A stretch of DNA of 64,000 nt. Origin: Cutaneotrichosporon cavernicola. Lineage: Eukaryota; Basidiomycota; Tremellomycetes; Trichosporonales; Trichosporonaceae. Within the stretch, counting starts at the first letter, position 1; every line of letters begins with the position of its first letter. The notes under the pieces are model-generated. The model was not told the origin of the DNA. It saw only the letters and a program-made list of their open reading frames with translations, and searched no databases. Shown here piece by piece: positions 21,465 to 32,087 of the stretch. The position numbers and the translations under genes are program-made. The DNA lies in assembly GCF_030864355.1 (NCBI RefSeq), contig NC_083395.1, positions 2,542,001-2,606,000 on the forward strand, in the 5' to 3' direction.

Positions 21465-22613
21465 GGCTTGGATGGAGAAGATCGATACCAACGACCAAGC
21501 CTTAAGTATCTCTGTGTGTCTCTGCATATCTGCATCTCTATCATTGAACACATCCGGGTAATCTTACCGCCAAGAAAACGAATCGGGATGTCAAACTAAC
21601 ATCCCAAAACGTCATGATCACCACGACGACGTGGGCTACAGCGCCGCGCCAGCGGCATCCACCCCCCCTGCCCCCGGATGAAAAAGGGCCGACGTGGGGA
21701 AGTATGGGGCACTATGGGGCACTATGGGGCACCGTGGAGAAGTGAGGGGGTAAGTGATCTCAAGACCGGTCCGGGACCTGTGCTCCACTTGAGATTTTAC
21801 AGGGAATAGGGACGCCGAACATGACGCCGAAACCGAAGTCCGGAGATTTGGATTAACGATAAGTTCTGTTGTGCATGTTCGGTATGTGGTGGATGTTCGG
21901 CATTCAGTGGCATGTGGGCTGAGAAACAGGCACGTTGTGGCTGCAGCCAAGCCAAGCATCCAGGGCATCCGTCTAATCTTACCTGTTTGTGAGCGCTCAA
22001 GCTTACAGGGCACAGAGGTAAGCGAACAAGGCAGCTGGGCCCAGGAGGGCCATGTGGATATGCGCCGACATCCTGCTGCGGCCTGTGAGTGGCTCGGGAT
22101 CTCGGTGGACGCGGGGTGTGGGGTGTGGGATCTCGAACGATCGTCCACCTCAATCGCGGGCAACCGGGCAAGCGGAACGGTCCGGAAATTCCGCCTCCAA
22201 CCCCGTGTCATCGTCTTCTTGTCCAAGTGACGTCTACAGTGTTGCGTGAGGATATTCCAGAATGCAAAGTCCGACGTCCATGTCATTGTGATTGTGAGGC
22301 CGGGAATAAATATCGCAGCATCCTTGGCGTTATATTCCCGCTTGGTGTGTTCATGTGATGATGCCTATACGAATGTAGCCAAGTCCGCAGCGGAATTGGA
22401 TCTGAATCGGATTCACAGTGTCCGTCAAGTCGATCAGCTGGTCTCTGGCGTTGCATAAAACGAACCCGCCGCGCGTCGTGGTACCACTGGCTAGAATACT
22501 TCTGTGCACGACTGGTCACGCGGGCGTGAAGGCGCATATTACGGCGCCAACTAACAGTCGCGCCCTGTTTCCGCCAAGCAAACAACCTCTGAGGCACGAC
22601 CTCCGGACTTGTT

Positions 22614-22765
22614 GATACCGAAACGCGTCCTTGCGAGTCCTTGATGATGCCGAAACGCGTCCTTGCGAGTCCTTGATGATGCCGAAACGAGTCCTTGCGA
22701 GTCCTTGATGATACCGAAACGCGTCCTCGTGAGTTCTTGTGGATACCGAAATGCGTCCACGTAAT
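22614..22765. repeat. 32-bp minisatellite, about 4.7 copies
   Basis: The word gaaacgcgtcc or a close variant starts at 22620, 22652, 22684, 22716 and 22748, exactly 32 bases apart. The units contain cttgcgagtccttgatgat. The first three copies are nearly identical; the last two have diverged (cctcgtgagttcttgtgg), so homogenisation is stronger at the left end. Confidence 0.95.
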
Positions 22766-23009
22766 CCCACTGCTCGGCGGTTATCTTTGCCATGTTAGAC
22801 TCTCTGATGCTCTCGGATGCTCTCGGATAACTAGTCCCCATAGTTGCCTTCCAACGGTGGATATCGCGACGCCGTTGGGCCCGAGTTATATGTCGGCCAC
22901 TCTCACCAGCGTGTATGACGTATGACAGAGCTTCTAGCTCTTCAAACGCACAGACCGCCACTAAAACTTCCGGCCCACGTCGTGGCAAGTAAAAGATGCG
23001 TTCAGCTAC

Positions 23010-23116
23010 TTCCCCACCAGGGAGTTGAACCCTGCTCTTTCGCGATGATGCCAGGACGTGAGTCGCCGGCGCTCTCGATTGAGAGGCGAATATACTAACC
23101 GATATACTAGTGAGGA
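23010..23116 (-). tRNA. tRNA-Glu(CTC), intron-containing
   Basis: A 107-nt gene on the minus strand. The acceptor arms TCCTCAC and GTGGGGA pair (one T-G), with discriminator A. The T arm is CAGGG-TTCAACT-CCCTG. The D region (GTATATCGGTTAGTATAT) resembles fungal Asp/Glu tRNAs. The anticodon stem TTCGC/GCGAA encloses CTCTCA...C, so the anticodon is CTC and an intron of about 35 nt follows position 37. It lies in the gene-poor region. Confidence 0.88.
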
Positions 23117-24316
23117 TGGATGGAAAACACGTTCTCGAGCTCCATCCACGAGCGCCGGGCACAACGCGTCGGGATCATCACAGTGCGGAGAGCAGGGAGG
23201 TGTATCATGATGGTGCAATGTGTTTCGCCTCTCCATGTATTTGGGCCGGTATGACGTAACCTCCACGTGCTGTGCTTGCGACATGTGCTTCACTCTCGAT
23301 CCCATTCCAATCCTACATGTCTGCGGCTCGTGCCTTCCTGGTCTGTGCCGGGGCGTTTCGCTAGACGGTGGAAAGGCTCGACTCCTCTGGCTCAGCAGGC
23401 GTGATTACTAGTCAGGCATTTCTTCGGCAGCCCATCAGAGAGGTAGATAGAGTCTCCATAGGAGTACATGCATGTCACTACTCGTTTATGATCGGCCTAT
23501 CAATAGTCGATGGTGCATGTCGTGCTGGCATCCACGACGCCATATTGCATCCGTGTGCCTCGGATACAGCTTCACAACGGCGCCGCCTCGCTTCCTCGCC
23601 TGATCGCCTGGTGGTCTTTAGTCTTGAGTTGGGTTAGTTTGTGCCACGTGGGGCTACATAAAGAAGTGGACCTTGTGGTCCTGTGGGAAGGCAAGGTCAT
23701 TCAACATGAATAAGGGCCATTCCGGGAGCGTTCCTCGCTGCGCAAGCTTAAGTCGACCCTATGTCTCTGACGAGTCCTTGCGCTAGGAATGACGGATTCA
23801 CCCTACGTCAAGTTAATGACAATAAAATTACGAGCACATGAGCATATGAGCAGAGGAATTTGATTTAGGTTTACCAAAATCTAGAGTCTGGTGGGTGGGG
23901 GTATACCAGGTTGTGAGCGGGTGCCTAATTGGGTATAGGTTGACTGTTGAGTGTCAGCCATCCCTCTGAGATCCTGATCACAAGTCCATGACACATTCAA
24001 GCGCCATTCAGCTAATTGAGACGTTGAGATGAGACTGTAATTCTCAAAGACAACCAGACAAGCAGACAAGCCCAACGCATGCATGCCGCGCAATTCAAGT
24101 CCATGTTTCTTTGGCAGGTGATCTGTGGAACGCCATCTTGATCTGTCGTCACAACCCCATTCACCATAGCAACACAAGCCACCAACACAGCCCCCAACCT
24201 ATTGGATCTGTCTGTGCACATATCCCAACTCTTCTTATCACTCACTTCATTGCCCAACATCTGCTCTTCATCTTTTCACATCATTCTCATACAGCGGCGG
24301 CCGCAGCCTCGGTCCT

Positions 24317-24895
24317 ATGCGCGTCCTCGCTCTCCTCTGGGCTACAGTGGCGTTGTCCCTCCCGCTCGCTGCCCCTGGTGGGCAGTCTCAATCTCCCGTG
24401 CAGCTGGTTCTGCATAGCAAGCCCGACAGCGTCGGGCCTTTTGTCATCGAGCACATTTCCGACTCCCACTCCCGTGTTCCCTCTCCTCCTCTCCCCTCGC
24501 ATGTCCAACCTCCACCTCCGCCTTCCCCTCCGCCGCACCGCTTGCCACCCGAGTTGCGGCTGCCGACAAAGCAACGCCTTCCCCCAGGGTACGCCGAACT
24601 GGATCGGCCAGAGCGCAAGCTCGAGCGCTCAGACAACACAACTGAGCCAGACGCCGACGCCGACGACACGGACGTAAGTCTCTGCATCACGCTTGCGGCA
24701 CTCGCGGCCCTCGCTGGCGACGCACACGAACAGGGCGAGGTGCGCCTGTGCATGGGTGCCGACACGAGCCCCGCGCGCAGGGTGTACACTCGGTTTATAA
24801 AGTGGGCTGCACAGCACCCTGCCTACTCTCATCCGGTAGACCTCGCCCGAGCTTGGGCCTCGGTCGTCCAACAAGCCTTCATCGACATGTTGTAG
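24317..24895 (+). CDS. Small secreted protein, function unknown
   Basis: A single open frame of 192 residues. A textbook signal peptide opens it (MRVLALLWATVALSLPLAAP). Residues 50-90 are proline-rich (PPPPPSPPPHRLPP), then comes a basic-acidic linker (DRPERKLERSDNTTEPDADADD). The C-terminal ~70 residues are a predicted helical domain with two cysteines (SLCITLAALAALAGD, VRLCMGAD) ending in WASVVQQAFIDML. A perfect donor-like GTAAGT lies at about 24672 inside the frame, so an alternative spliced form is possible, but the frame stays open and compositionally protein-like beyond it. I do not recognise the family. Confidence 0.55.
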   Translation: MRVLALLWATVALSLPLAAPGGQSQSPVQLVLHSKPDSVGPFVIEHISDSHSRVPSPPLPSHVQPPPPPSPPPHRLPPELRLPTKQRLPPGYAELDRPERKLERSDNTTEPDADADDTDVSLCITLAALAALAGDAHEQGEVRLCMGADTSPARRVYTRFIKWAAQHPAYSHPVDLARAWASVVQQAFIDML

Positions 24896-25732
24896 TCGAG
24901 TGGTGAGCTGGCAGCCGTCGGCGCCAACACCACCCCGACTAGCAGATGGGCACGTATCTTGTGCGGGTCGAAACTTGCACCTCGGCCATCTATAACACTG
25001 GCGATCTCAATCATCCTTGTCATCATTTGGCCTTGACTCGCGGGGTCGGCCTCGACATGAACGCAACCACACATTCCAAAACTTTTGTATATCGCACATG
25101 GTAGCGCCATCACATATGATCCACCACCTGACTTTCGTACGCTGTACCACCCTGTTTTGTAGTAAGATGCAAGTGGTTGTGACTCTGGCGGACAGGTCCA
25201 GTGTGTCGACGATGTGATCCCAACTGGCCTCATCATAAATCATGTCAGTGGCAACGGCTCACGACTCGACCCCCTTGGGGCAACGGTCGCACGGCTTTTG
25301 GAGACATTGCCCGCCCAGTGTTCGGGACCGACGCAAAACCCCTCTGGACCCTGTTGTCCTCCCTTCTACCTGAGGCACTGACAAGTACGTGCTGGTTCAA
25401 GGCAATGTCCTTGCCAACGCTGCTCTTCTTGCAGCAGCAGGAACTTGTTGTCCTGTGCCTTCCACCATCTCCCGCTCCGCGCATCCATCCCTCTGTATAT
25501 ATTGTCAGAACCATGGTCCATCCTGTCCGGCCGAAAATGCCAGCGTGGCACACGAGTACATACCGGAAACCTGACCCGATATGCTCATCCAGATATCCAG
25601 ATACCAATGCAAGATTCATTCTCGAGCCTACGAGCGAGGATCACTTCTCCGTCCGTGACTACCATGACTATAATTACACCTACTGGCCACATGCGGCCAG
25701 CTTTACACCCTGCAACACACAGCCGACCGCAT
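24896..25732. other. Intergenic spacer
   Basis: No supported gene. A 187-codon plus-strand frame and 124-135-codon minus-strand frames overlap each other and lack domains. The region separates the convergent 3' ends of the secreted-protein gene and the acyl-CoA oxidase gene. Confidence 0.4.
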
Positions 25733-27975
25733 TTAGAGCTTGGCCTGGCGGTCCACACGCTTGATGAGCGTGTCCGAGCTCGGGTAGGGGTCGAAGACGA
25801 GGTCGTTGACCGGGTTGGTTCGTGCGCGAGCGAACAGGTCCTCGTACACGGCACCGTCCTTGCGGCCGAGCGACGAGTTGAGAACGTAGTCGCTGAACGA
25901 CCAGGCGTCGACAAGGTTGACGGCGTGGGGCCGGATGGCGTCGAGGAGTGCGCTGATGCCCTTGGTGCGGGTAAGCGAGATCTGGGCAGTGGTGACGGCG
26001 CCAGAGGTGAAGAACTCGGCACCGTTGGCCTCAAAGGTGGTGAGAGCGTACAGGCGGTAGAGGTCAATGAGGGCCTTTGCGGTGGGCTCGCCGACCTGGG
26101 CGACGACAGCCTTGTGGTCCCGAACGACGGCGTCGTAGAAGTTGCGGACGACGAGGTACTGCGAGTGGGCAGTGGAGAGGCGCCAGAAGTGGACGAGGAG
26201 CGAGTTCCACGACTGCTTCTCCTTGTCGCGAAGACGGAGAGCCTCCATGGTGAGGTAGGCAGTGCGCCAGGCAAATGCGGCGACAATGTCCTGGTCGTTG
26301 TTGAGGACGTCGAACGCGGCGCCAGTGTCCTTGCGAGCGAGGTAGTGCTTGAGAATGCGGGCAGTCTCGTTGTCGGGAGCAGTGCCGTTGAGGACGCCAC
26401 GAGCAGTCTTGAGCATGTAGCGCGCGACTTGCTGGGTGAGCATGTAGTTGTCGCCCTCCCAGGTCGCGGTCGGGAGGTAGTCCGAGTACCAAGGGCCGAT
26501 GCCAGAGTACGACGAGTAGCCGTGACCACCACAAGCGCGGCGGCACGCCTCGAGACCGTCGACGGCGATGGTCGAGCCGAGGGCCTTGAGGCCACACGAG
26601 GTCGAGTGGAGGTCGGCAAGGAGGTCAGCTCCGGGGTTGAGCTCCTCGGGACCAGCCGAGCGCTTAGAGGTTCCTCCAGCCAGGTTCTTCTTCATGGCCT
26701 CCTGGTTGGCGTTGTAGAGCTCCATCATGCCGCGGCCAGTGAAGTGGAGGCCGTACGAGGCAGCGAGGAGGGGGAGGAGACGAGCCTGCACCATCTTGTA
26801 GTTGAGAACGGGGGTCTCGCCGCCGATGCCAGCCTCCTCGGCGTCACGGTCCTGGAACTGACGACGGACCGCGGCGTAGCGGGTCGCAATGGCGACACCA
26901 CGGGCGAGCGAGGAACCCGAGTCGAGGACAATGTGGGAGCGGACCCAGGTGAGAGTGCCGTAGATGAGCGAGGGCGAGCCGACGCGGCGGTACTCCGAGG
27001 TCACGGGGTCAACAAAGTTGAAGCGGGCCAGCATGTTGGCGTGGGGGATCTTGACGTGGTTGAACAGGAGGAAACCATTGTCCATCGAGCTGATGTCAGC
27101 GACAGTTGCATAATCGGCGGATTGGCGGTGTACACTGCCAAGCCCAAGCGAGTGTAGATCGCCTGGGCATGTGCGCCCACTTTTTGGTGCACAGACATGG
27201 AGTGTTGAGTCACCAGAAACGAATCAGCTACTCACTTGTAACCAAACTTGGGCCCAATGTCACCGACGTAGATGTTCTCGAGGGGCTCGTGGGTCTTGAG
27301 GTCACGAATGTGGACGACAAAGGGGTGCGGGCCGTGGTTCTTGCCGTTGACAAAGAGCTGAGCCATGACGACTGCGTGGTTGGCGACCTTGCCGAGCGAG
27401 CCAATCCACCACTTGGAGGCGGTAAGGTGGGGCGAGTGGATGACAAACGTCTTGTCCTTGGGGTCCCACGTAGCGGTAGTCTCGAGGCCGCGGACGTTGG
27501 AACCGTGGCCAAGCTCGGTCTGGGCGTAGCAGCCAATGTACTCGGACCGCTCGGCCTTCTCGAGGAAGAGCTTGTGCTGCTCTGGAGTGCCCTGCTCACG
27601 GAGAGTGACGAGGAACATGCCATCGTGGAGGCCATAGACGTTGGGCTCGCCCGAAATGTTGGCAGCAACCTTGTACTCCTCCTTGGACCACTGGTGCTTG
27701 TCGCTGAGACGCTTGAGCGTCTTGCCGCGAGCGAGCGAGCGCTGGATACGGTCGACACGGCCCATCGAGAGGAGCTCGTTCTTGTCAAAGACCTTCTCTG
27801 CCGAGATGATCTTCTCGATGCGGTCCTTGAGTTCAAGGTCCTCCTTGCCGTGAAGGAGCTGGGCGAGGCGGTCAGAGTCGACCTGCGAGCCCGAACGCTC
27901 GGCGGCGAGGAGGTCTTGGCCGCGAGGCGAAGACGGAACGAGCTTCTGAACCCATGCGGGGGGAGGGGGCGCCAT
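25733..27975 (-). CDS. POX1: Peroxisomal acyl-CoA oxidase
   Basis: Two exons, 27236-27975 and 25733-27089, with a 146-nt intron; 698 residues, the usual size for the family. It oxidises acyl-CoA to trans-2-enoyl-CoA with FAD, passing electrons to oxygen, as the first step of peroxisomal beta-oxidation. Signatures visible: GCYAQTELGHGSNVRGLETTA (FAD/substrate-binding region of the middle domain), ASKWWIGSLGKVANHAVV, the junction-spanning GDIGPKFGYNSMDNGFLLF, and in the C-terminal FAD domain ACRRACGGHGYSSYSG, which bears the Glu-Ala-Cys-Arg and Gly-Gly-His-Gly elements near the catalytic Glu. The protein ends in AKL, an accepted variant of the SKL peroxisomal targeting signal. The start (MAPPPPAW) matches exon phase. 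The POX1 symbol is used in the general sense. Confidence 0.93.
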
Positions 27976-29059
27976 GATTGAGATGATAAGTGGGCGTGAG
28001 AGGAATGGGGGCAACACCGCTACAACACCCAGGTTAAATAACGTCGCGATACGTTGCAAGATTCAAAGTAAAGTGCCCCCCCCCCCTGTCAATCTCGCTA
28101 CGAAAAGGCCCACCTAGGCCTAGCCTCGGCCGAGGACACGAAATGGTAGCCGGCCCTTCCGGCCCCACATCCCACTATACCCGGGTGGGCAGATCCCTGC
28201 GGACATATCCGCAGGTCGTTGCTTTTGCAGGCAATGCATGAGGGAGCGTGTATGCATGTAGAGGGGTCTGCTCGCTGCTCGCTGATATCCTTGATCTGCA
28301 GAATGCATGCATGTAGATCATCAATCTTCATATGAGTGGAGAGACTAGTGTAGATTTTGATAATGCCCACTTGCTGGTCAGGTGGGTACACCGTGCTATC
28401 TCTCTTAAGCCCCACAACAAACCGATATCCGCGACCTGGTTGTGCGCCCTGTGCCGCCAGCTGAACTCTTCAGAAACTTCTGGCGACGAGCGGAACTGGA
28501 ACTTTGCGGGCATTAATTGGATACCCGGCTGACCCTGCCCTCGGTTCAGTCCGGCTAACATTCCAGGAATCGCCTGGGCTAATCAGCCCGACCTCCAATA
28601 AGGTCAAGTTGGGAAGGGCCGACTCGTCACCCCAAGCACTCATTATCGCTCGAGGATGAGGTAGGCCCTTGCCAGCGTACTGCAGAACAATGAGAGGAGA
28701 GGCTTCATCAAGGTGCGTTTCCGGATAGAGCGGTCCGGCGACGTCGATCTGTGGGGGCTCCACCTCCACATTGCCCACCAGAGATCCATCCATCCTCGGA
28801 GCCACAACATGCTTGCCGACGACGAGCAGCACGGCCGTCTCTCACGTATAAGTGTTGGACAGAGCCGAGGCCGCGAACCCCCCAAAGTCCGATGGTCCAT
28901 GGTGTGATGATCTTGACCTTTGTCATTGCCAGCGGAAGCATTCTGGCCAGATTGGACGGTGTCTGCTGACGTAGCATCTCCTACATCACCACCACTCTTC
29001 TCGCCACCCACATCGCCAGATACTCCGGATCACAACCGACCACCCAACACCATGCCAGC
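27976..29059. other. Intergenic region
   Basis: About 1.1 kb with no supported gene. Near the oxidase start there is a run of 12 C at about 28076-28087. The remaining frames are under 125 codons, overlap each other and have no recognisable domains. This interval holds the divergent promoters of the oxidase and of member F. Confidence 0.5.
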
Positions 29060-30112
29060 ATGACGCCGTCCCCACTGCGCCTTTCTTCGGTCATCAACTC
29101 GGAGCGCACAATTCGGCTCGAGGCCGACGTCGACGCCCACTTACGAGCTCTGAGCCTGGCAAATTCCCATACAGGCGCCTCAGCATCCCGCACGCCGGCC
29201 CTTGACCACTCTGCCTTTCCGCACTTGATCGACCGCATCGCCCACTTCGCCCCACCGCCGACTATCTTCGCGATCGCAAGTACGTCGCGCGCTCTACGCG
29301 CTCGCCTCCTCCCCAAGCTGTACGCACATGTGTCCCTCCTGACCTCTCGGGGCGACACGTACACCCTCCGCAGCGCGGCGGGCACAACTCTCTCAGGACA
29401 TGCACACCGCCCAGACACGATGTGGAACGAGGACGACCTGCCACGCCTACCAGGCCCGACCCGCGTTCTAGACCTCCATCCCGGCCGGAGCTGCCCGTAC
29501 CTCCCACCCGGCGTGATACGCTTGGTCAAGCCCACAATGGTGCGCCTCCGCCTTGTTGAGTTGTTGGCTCAGACCCGTCCCTTGGGACGCTTTATGCGCC
29601 TCCACAGTCCCGTTGACAACGAGATGCGCCTCGTCGTCATGGTCGAGCGCGACGTCTGGCTCGACGTGGACGAGTGGCGCTTCGACGCGCCCGTCTCCAC
29701 CCTCGTCGTCCACTTCTCTCGCGCCTGGTGTACTGGATACCGCCAGAATCCGGCGTTCGCACTACCCCACCTCCCAAGCACCAAGGAGCGCGAGATTGTC
29801 CTCATCTTCGACTACCTCGAGGGCGTTCGGACATTAGCGCTTGTTCCCGCCCTCGCGGACATTGTTGCCCACGCCTGTCGTCCCCACAGCGCAGAGACGC
29901 ACGTCACGATCGTCGGTGACACGGACGACACCAGGTGGTTGGAGCGCACAGTCAGTGCCATGCGCGCGCAGCTCGATGCATACGAGGACGACCGCGTCGA
30001 GTTTGACGGCACATGTCCCCTCAATCTCGTGTCACGTGCCGAGTACGCTGCTCGTATCGGCGGCGAGGCGTGGGCTATAGAGACAGACCCATCGTACCGG
30101 TATATTGGGTGA
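29060..30112 (+). CDS. F-box-like/LRR-like family protein (family member F)
   Basis: A single exon of 350 residues, the first of eight family genes in a row on the plus strand. The N-terminal block is at residues 47-88 (ALDHSAFPHLIDRIAHFAP, IASTSRALRARLLPKLYAHV). Then come TRVLDLHPGRSC, VKPTMVRLRLVE, VSTLVVHFSRAW, REIVLIFDYLEG and THVTIVGDTDD. The C-terminal block is well kept (LVSRAEYAARIGGEAWAIETD). Its start codon overlaps the stop of a three-codon upstream frame beginning at 29052 (ATG CCA GCA TGA), so the main ATG sits in an ATGA overlap. Function is unknown; an F-box-like adaptor is the working inference. Confidence 0.8.
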   Translation: MTPSPLRLSSVINSERTIRLEADVDAHLRALSLANSHTGASASRTPALDHSAFPHLIDRIAHFAPPPTIFAIASTSRALRARLLPKLYAHVSLLTSRGDTYTLRSAAGTTLSGHAHRPDTMWNEDDLPRLPGPTRVLDLHPGRSCPYLPPGVIRLVKPTMVRLRLVELLAQTRPLGRFMRLHSPVDNEMRLVVMVERDVWLDVDEWRFDAPVSTLVVHFSRAWCTGYRQNPAFALPHLPSTKEREIVLIFDYLEGVRTLALVPALADIVAHACRPHSAETHVTIVGDTDDTRWLERTVSAMRAQLDAYEDDRVEFDGTCPLNLVSRAEYAARIGGEAWAIETDPSYRYIG

Positions 30113-30466
30113 ATACAGGGGAACCTGTGAGGGGATGGCGAGTGTTCGTGCTCGTGGCATATCCCGTGCTAGCCGAGTTGGGCTCGTATGTAGCTGTACT
30201 CGGGATCTGGTCGTTCGCGGAAGAGTCAGCGGTGGTTGGCATCGTCTCACTGGCGAGGCCAGAAGCGGGCTCGTTCCCGTTGCTCAAAGCACCCGTGGTG
30301 GAAGAAATGGGAGCCTGATCATTGCGATGACGAGGTGTCTGTCTGCCTGCCGAGCTTGTGTCTTTGCGTACTGTCGACAGCCTTGGGTGAAACGCAAATG
30401 TGTAATGCGTTCGAGATGCCTTGCGTTACCAATTGTATCCGACAGGACCTAACCAAACCATCAAAT

Positions 30467-30563
30467 GCCTCCTTATATCAGTCGGTAGATTAAATGACTC
30501 TTAATGCGGACTCTACAGTTCCGGTTGATCATTCGGTCGTGGGTTCGAGCCCCACACGAGGCT
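30467..30563 (+). tRNA. tRNA-Lys(CTT), intron-containing
   Basis: Acceptor arms GCCTCCT and ACGAGGC pair except for one C-C mismatch at 6-67. The anticodon stem AATGA/TCATT encloses CTCTTAA, so the anticodon is CTT. About 24 nt of intron follow before the last loop base. The T arm is GTGGG-TTCGAGC-CCCAC. Base pair 10-25 of the D stem is also mismatched (T-T). The two mismatches hint that the copy may be drifting, but the isotype is clear. Confidence 0.82.
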
Positions 30564-30772
30564 TCTCTTTTGCCATCTCCAGCCATGCATGACGAGTTCC
30601 AGCGTCTCTCGGCAAGTCCACTTCATCTCCACTCTCTATCTATCTTCAATGTCATGCGCTCTCCGCTGAACACACGTTGAGCGCACGGCCCGGCGTACAT
30701 GGCAAGCGATCCCACCCCTCCGTCTTCCCTCTTCCCGCTTCCTCCTCCCTCTGCACTCTACACTCCACCACA

Positions 30773-31924
30773 ATGCTCGACGCCTCAGCCTACCCACACA
30801 TCCTCGATACTGTCCTCGCGCACGCCGACTACACCGCTCTCCTATCGCTGCGCACCATCTCCAGAGACGTCCGGGACGCAGCCGACGCGCGCCTCGCCAC
30901 CCATGTCCGTCTCCACATTCCGTGTGGAGTACACGTCCACTCTCCCGGCCCACTAATGGATGTCAAGATAGACGTGCGCCTTCTCCGTGAACGTATGCGG
31001 TGCCTCGAAGTACGCTCGCTCATCTCTCCCGGCGGTAAATTGCCAGTGTTCATGGACTGGGCTGGGGCCATTGCCCCCGTCCGCCGCTCTCCCCGTCCCC
31101 AACCCCAACCCCACCCCCCATATCCCGACGCCTCCACGCCGGCCGACGACGCGCGACGACTTGCCGCGCGTCGCTCCCGGCGGGCAGTGAGGGTGCGATG
31201 TGCCGCCGCCTTATCGCGCGCCAAGGTCGTGGATGTCACATCCTTCCCGGCCGCGTGGATGCGCGACGGCGCGCCCGACCTCGTCAAGGCACTCAAGGCG
31301 GATACGTATCGGTTCCAAGAACCGTGGTGCGCTTGGGGTCGGCCACTCGATACGGCGGCCGGCGTGGTCTTCACTCCCCTCCTAGGGCGATTTGGGGAGT
31401 GGGTCATTCCCATCCCGTTCACGACTTTCCGCGGACCACGCCTCACCATCAACCTCACTGGTTTCCGGGTTCTCAACCCCGACGAAGCCGCGGTGTTTCC
31501 TCCAACAGCCGACGCACTCGTCTCGGCAGCTGAGATCGTCGTCAATTTCACTGCTCTTGCCGGTAAGGATATGCCGGCAGGCCATCTTGGCCTGGTGGTC
31601 CCGATGGCGCGCGTCGTGTTTCGTAACCCGACAGCGCGATTCATTCTAGTTGGTGCCGAAACTGTTGACCCATCCATTCTAGTTGGTGCCGAAACTGTTG
31701 AACCCCTCGTCTTTGGATATGAGTGTGCAGAACGCCAGGACCCCGACCAACTCCGAAGCAGTATTGTCAATGTAATCAACGTCTACGGTCTTACCAGCTG
31801 GTACCCGAATTACTGGAATGCTGAAGCCATCGAAACCCTCCCGAACCGCATCGCCATCCGCACACTCGAAGAGTACAAGGCAGAGATTGGCGAGCAACAG
31901 TACGCCCTCGAGACTACATTATAG
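30773..31924 (+). CDS. F-box-like/LRR-like family protein (family member G)
   Basis: A single exon of 383 residues. The ATG at 30773 is chosen because the upstream in-frame extension has no ATG and the family block starts at once (MLDASAYPHILDTVLAHA, LLSLRTISRDVRDAADARLATHVRL), the cleanest copy in the window. The middle motifs are AKVVDVTSFPAAW, LKADTYRFQ, AEIVVNFTALAG, ARVVFRNP and ARFILVGAETVDP. An 11-residue unit (ILVGAETVDPS) is then repeated in tandem with one change, from an exact-phase 33-bp duplication (31643/31676). The C-terminal block is intact (IRTLEEYKAEIGEQQYALETTL). It lies between tRNA-Lys and member H, with which it shares the SYPHILD opening. Confidence 0.85.
   Translation: MLDASAYPHILDTVLAHADYTALLSLRTISRDVRDAADARLATHVRLHIPCGVHVHSPGPLMDVKIDVRLLRERMRCLEVRSLISPGGKLPVFMDWAGAIAPVRRSPRPQPQPHPPYPDASTPADDARRLAARRSRRAVRVRCAAALSRAKVVDVTSFPAAWMRDGAPDLVKALKADTYRFQEPWCAWGRPLDTAAGVVFTPLLGRFGEWVIPIPFTTFRGPRLTINLTGFRVLNPDEAAVFPPTADALVSAAEIVVNFTALAGKDMPAGHLGLVVPMARVVFRNPTARFILVGAETVDPSILVGAETVEPLVFGYECAERQDPDQLRSSIVNVINVYGLTSWYPNYWNAEAIETLPNRIAIRTLEEYKAEIGEQQYALETTL
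31643..31708 (+). repeat. In-frame 33-bp tandem duplication inside member G
   Basis: The sequence attctagttggtgccgaaac recurs 33 bases later (31643 and 31676). The two units differ by very few bases, so the duplication is recent. It doubles the conserved LVG-A-E strand of the family fold without breaking the frame. Confidence 0.95.
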
Positions 31925-32087
31925 ATTGGAATCAAGGCAATGCATCATCGGCTGACCACATGAGAGAGGTTTCCAAGACATGAGAGAGATCATTTCGGCA
32001 AAGTCCGTGGATCTAGATCTAGGGATGACGCGCAGAGTTGGCTCCACTCAACGCCTACCGGCTCGCAGCGTTTGACCATTCCACATC

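Larger units (their letters stand above)
21465..24316. other. 2.8-kb gene-poor region
   Basis: No protein gene that I can support. Contents recognised are a short direct repeat (tatggggcac three times at 21708-21737), a 32-bp minisatellite (22614-22765) and a tRNA-Glu gene. The 216-codon minus-strand frame at 21636-22286 and the 203-codon frame at 22551-23162 have no domain character; the latter runs through the minisatellite and the tRNA. Confidence 0.55.

Noticed and set aside
22551..23162. 203-codon minus-strand frame through the 32-bp minisatellite
   Set aside because: The repeat is translated as a periodic peptide only because 32 bp units happen to stay open across a few copies; the frame also overlaps the tRNA-Glu gene.
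25445..27157. 570-codon plus-strand open frame over the acyl-CoA oxidase gene
   Set aside because: It is the antisense of a clearly conserved enzyme with strong codon bias; long antisense frames are expected in GC-rich genes. Its translation is Val/Glu/Arg-rich without domains.
27106..27981. 291-codon plus-strand frame antisense to acyl-CoA oxidase exon 1
   Set aside because: Shadow of the oxidase coding strand; it also crosses the oxidase intron.
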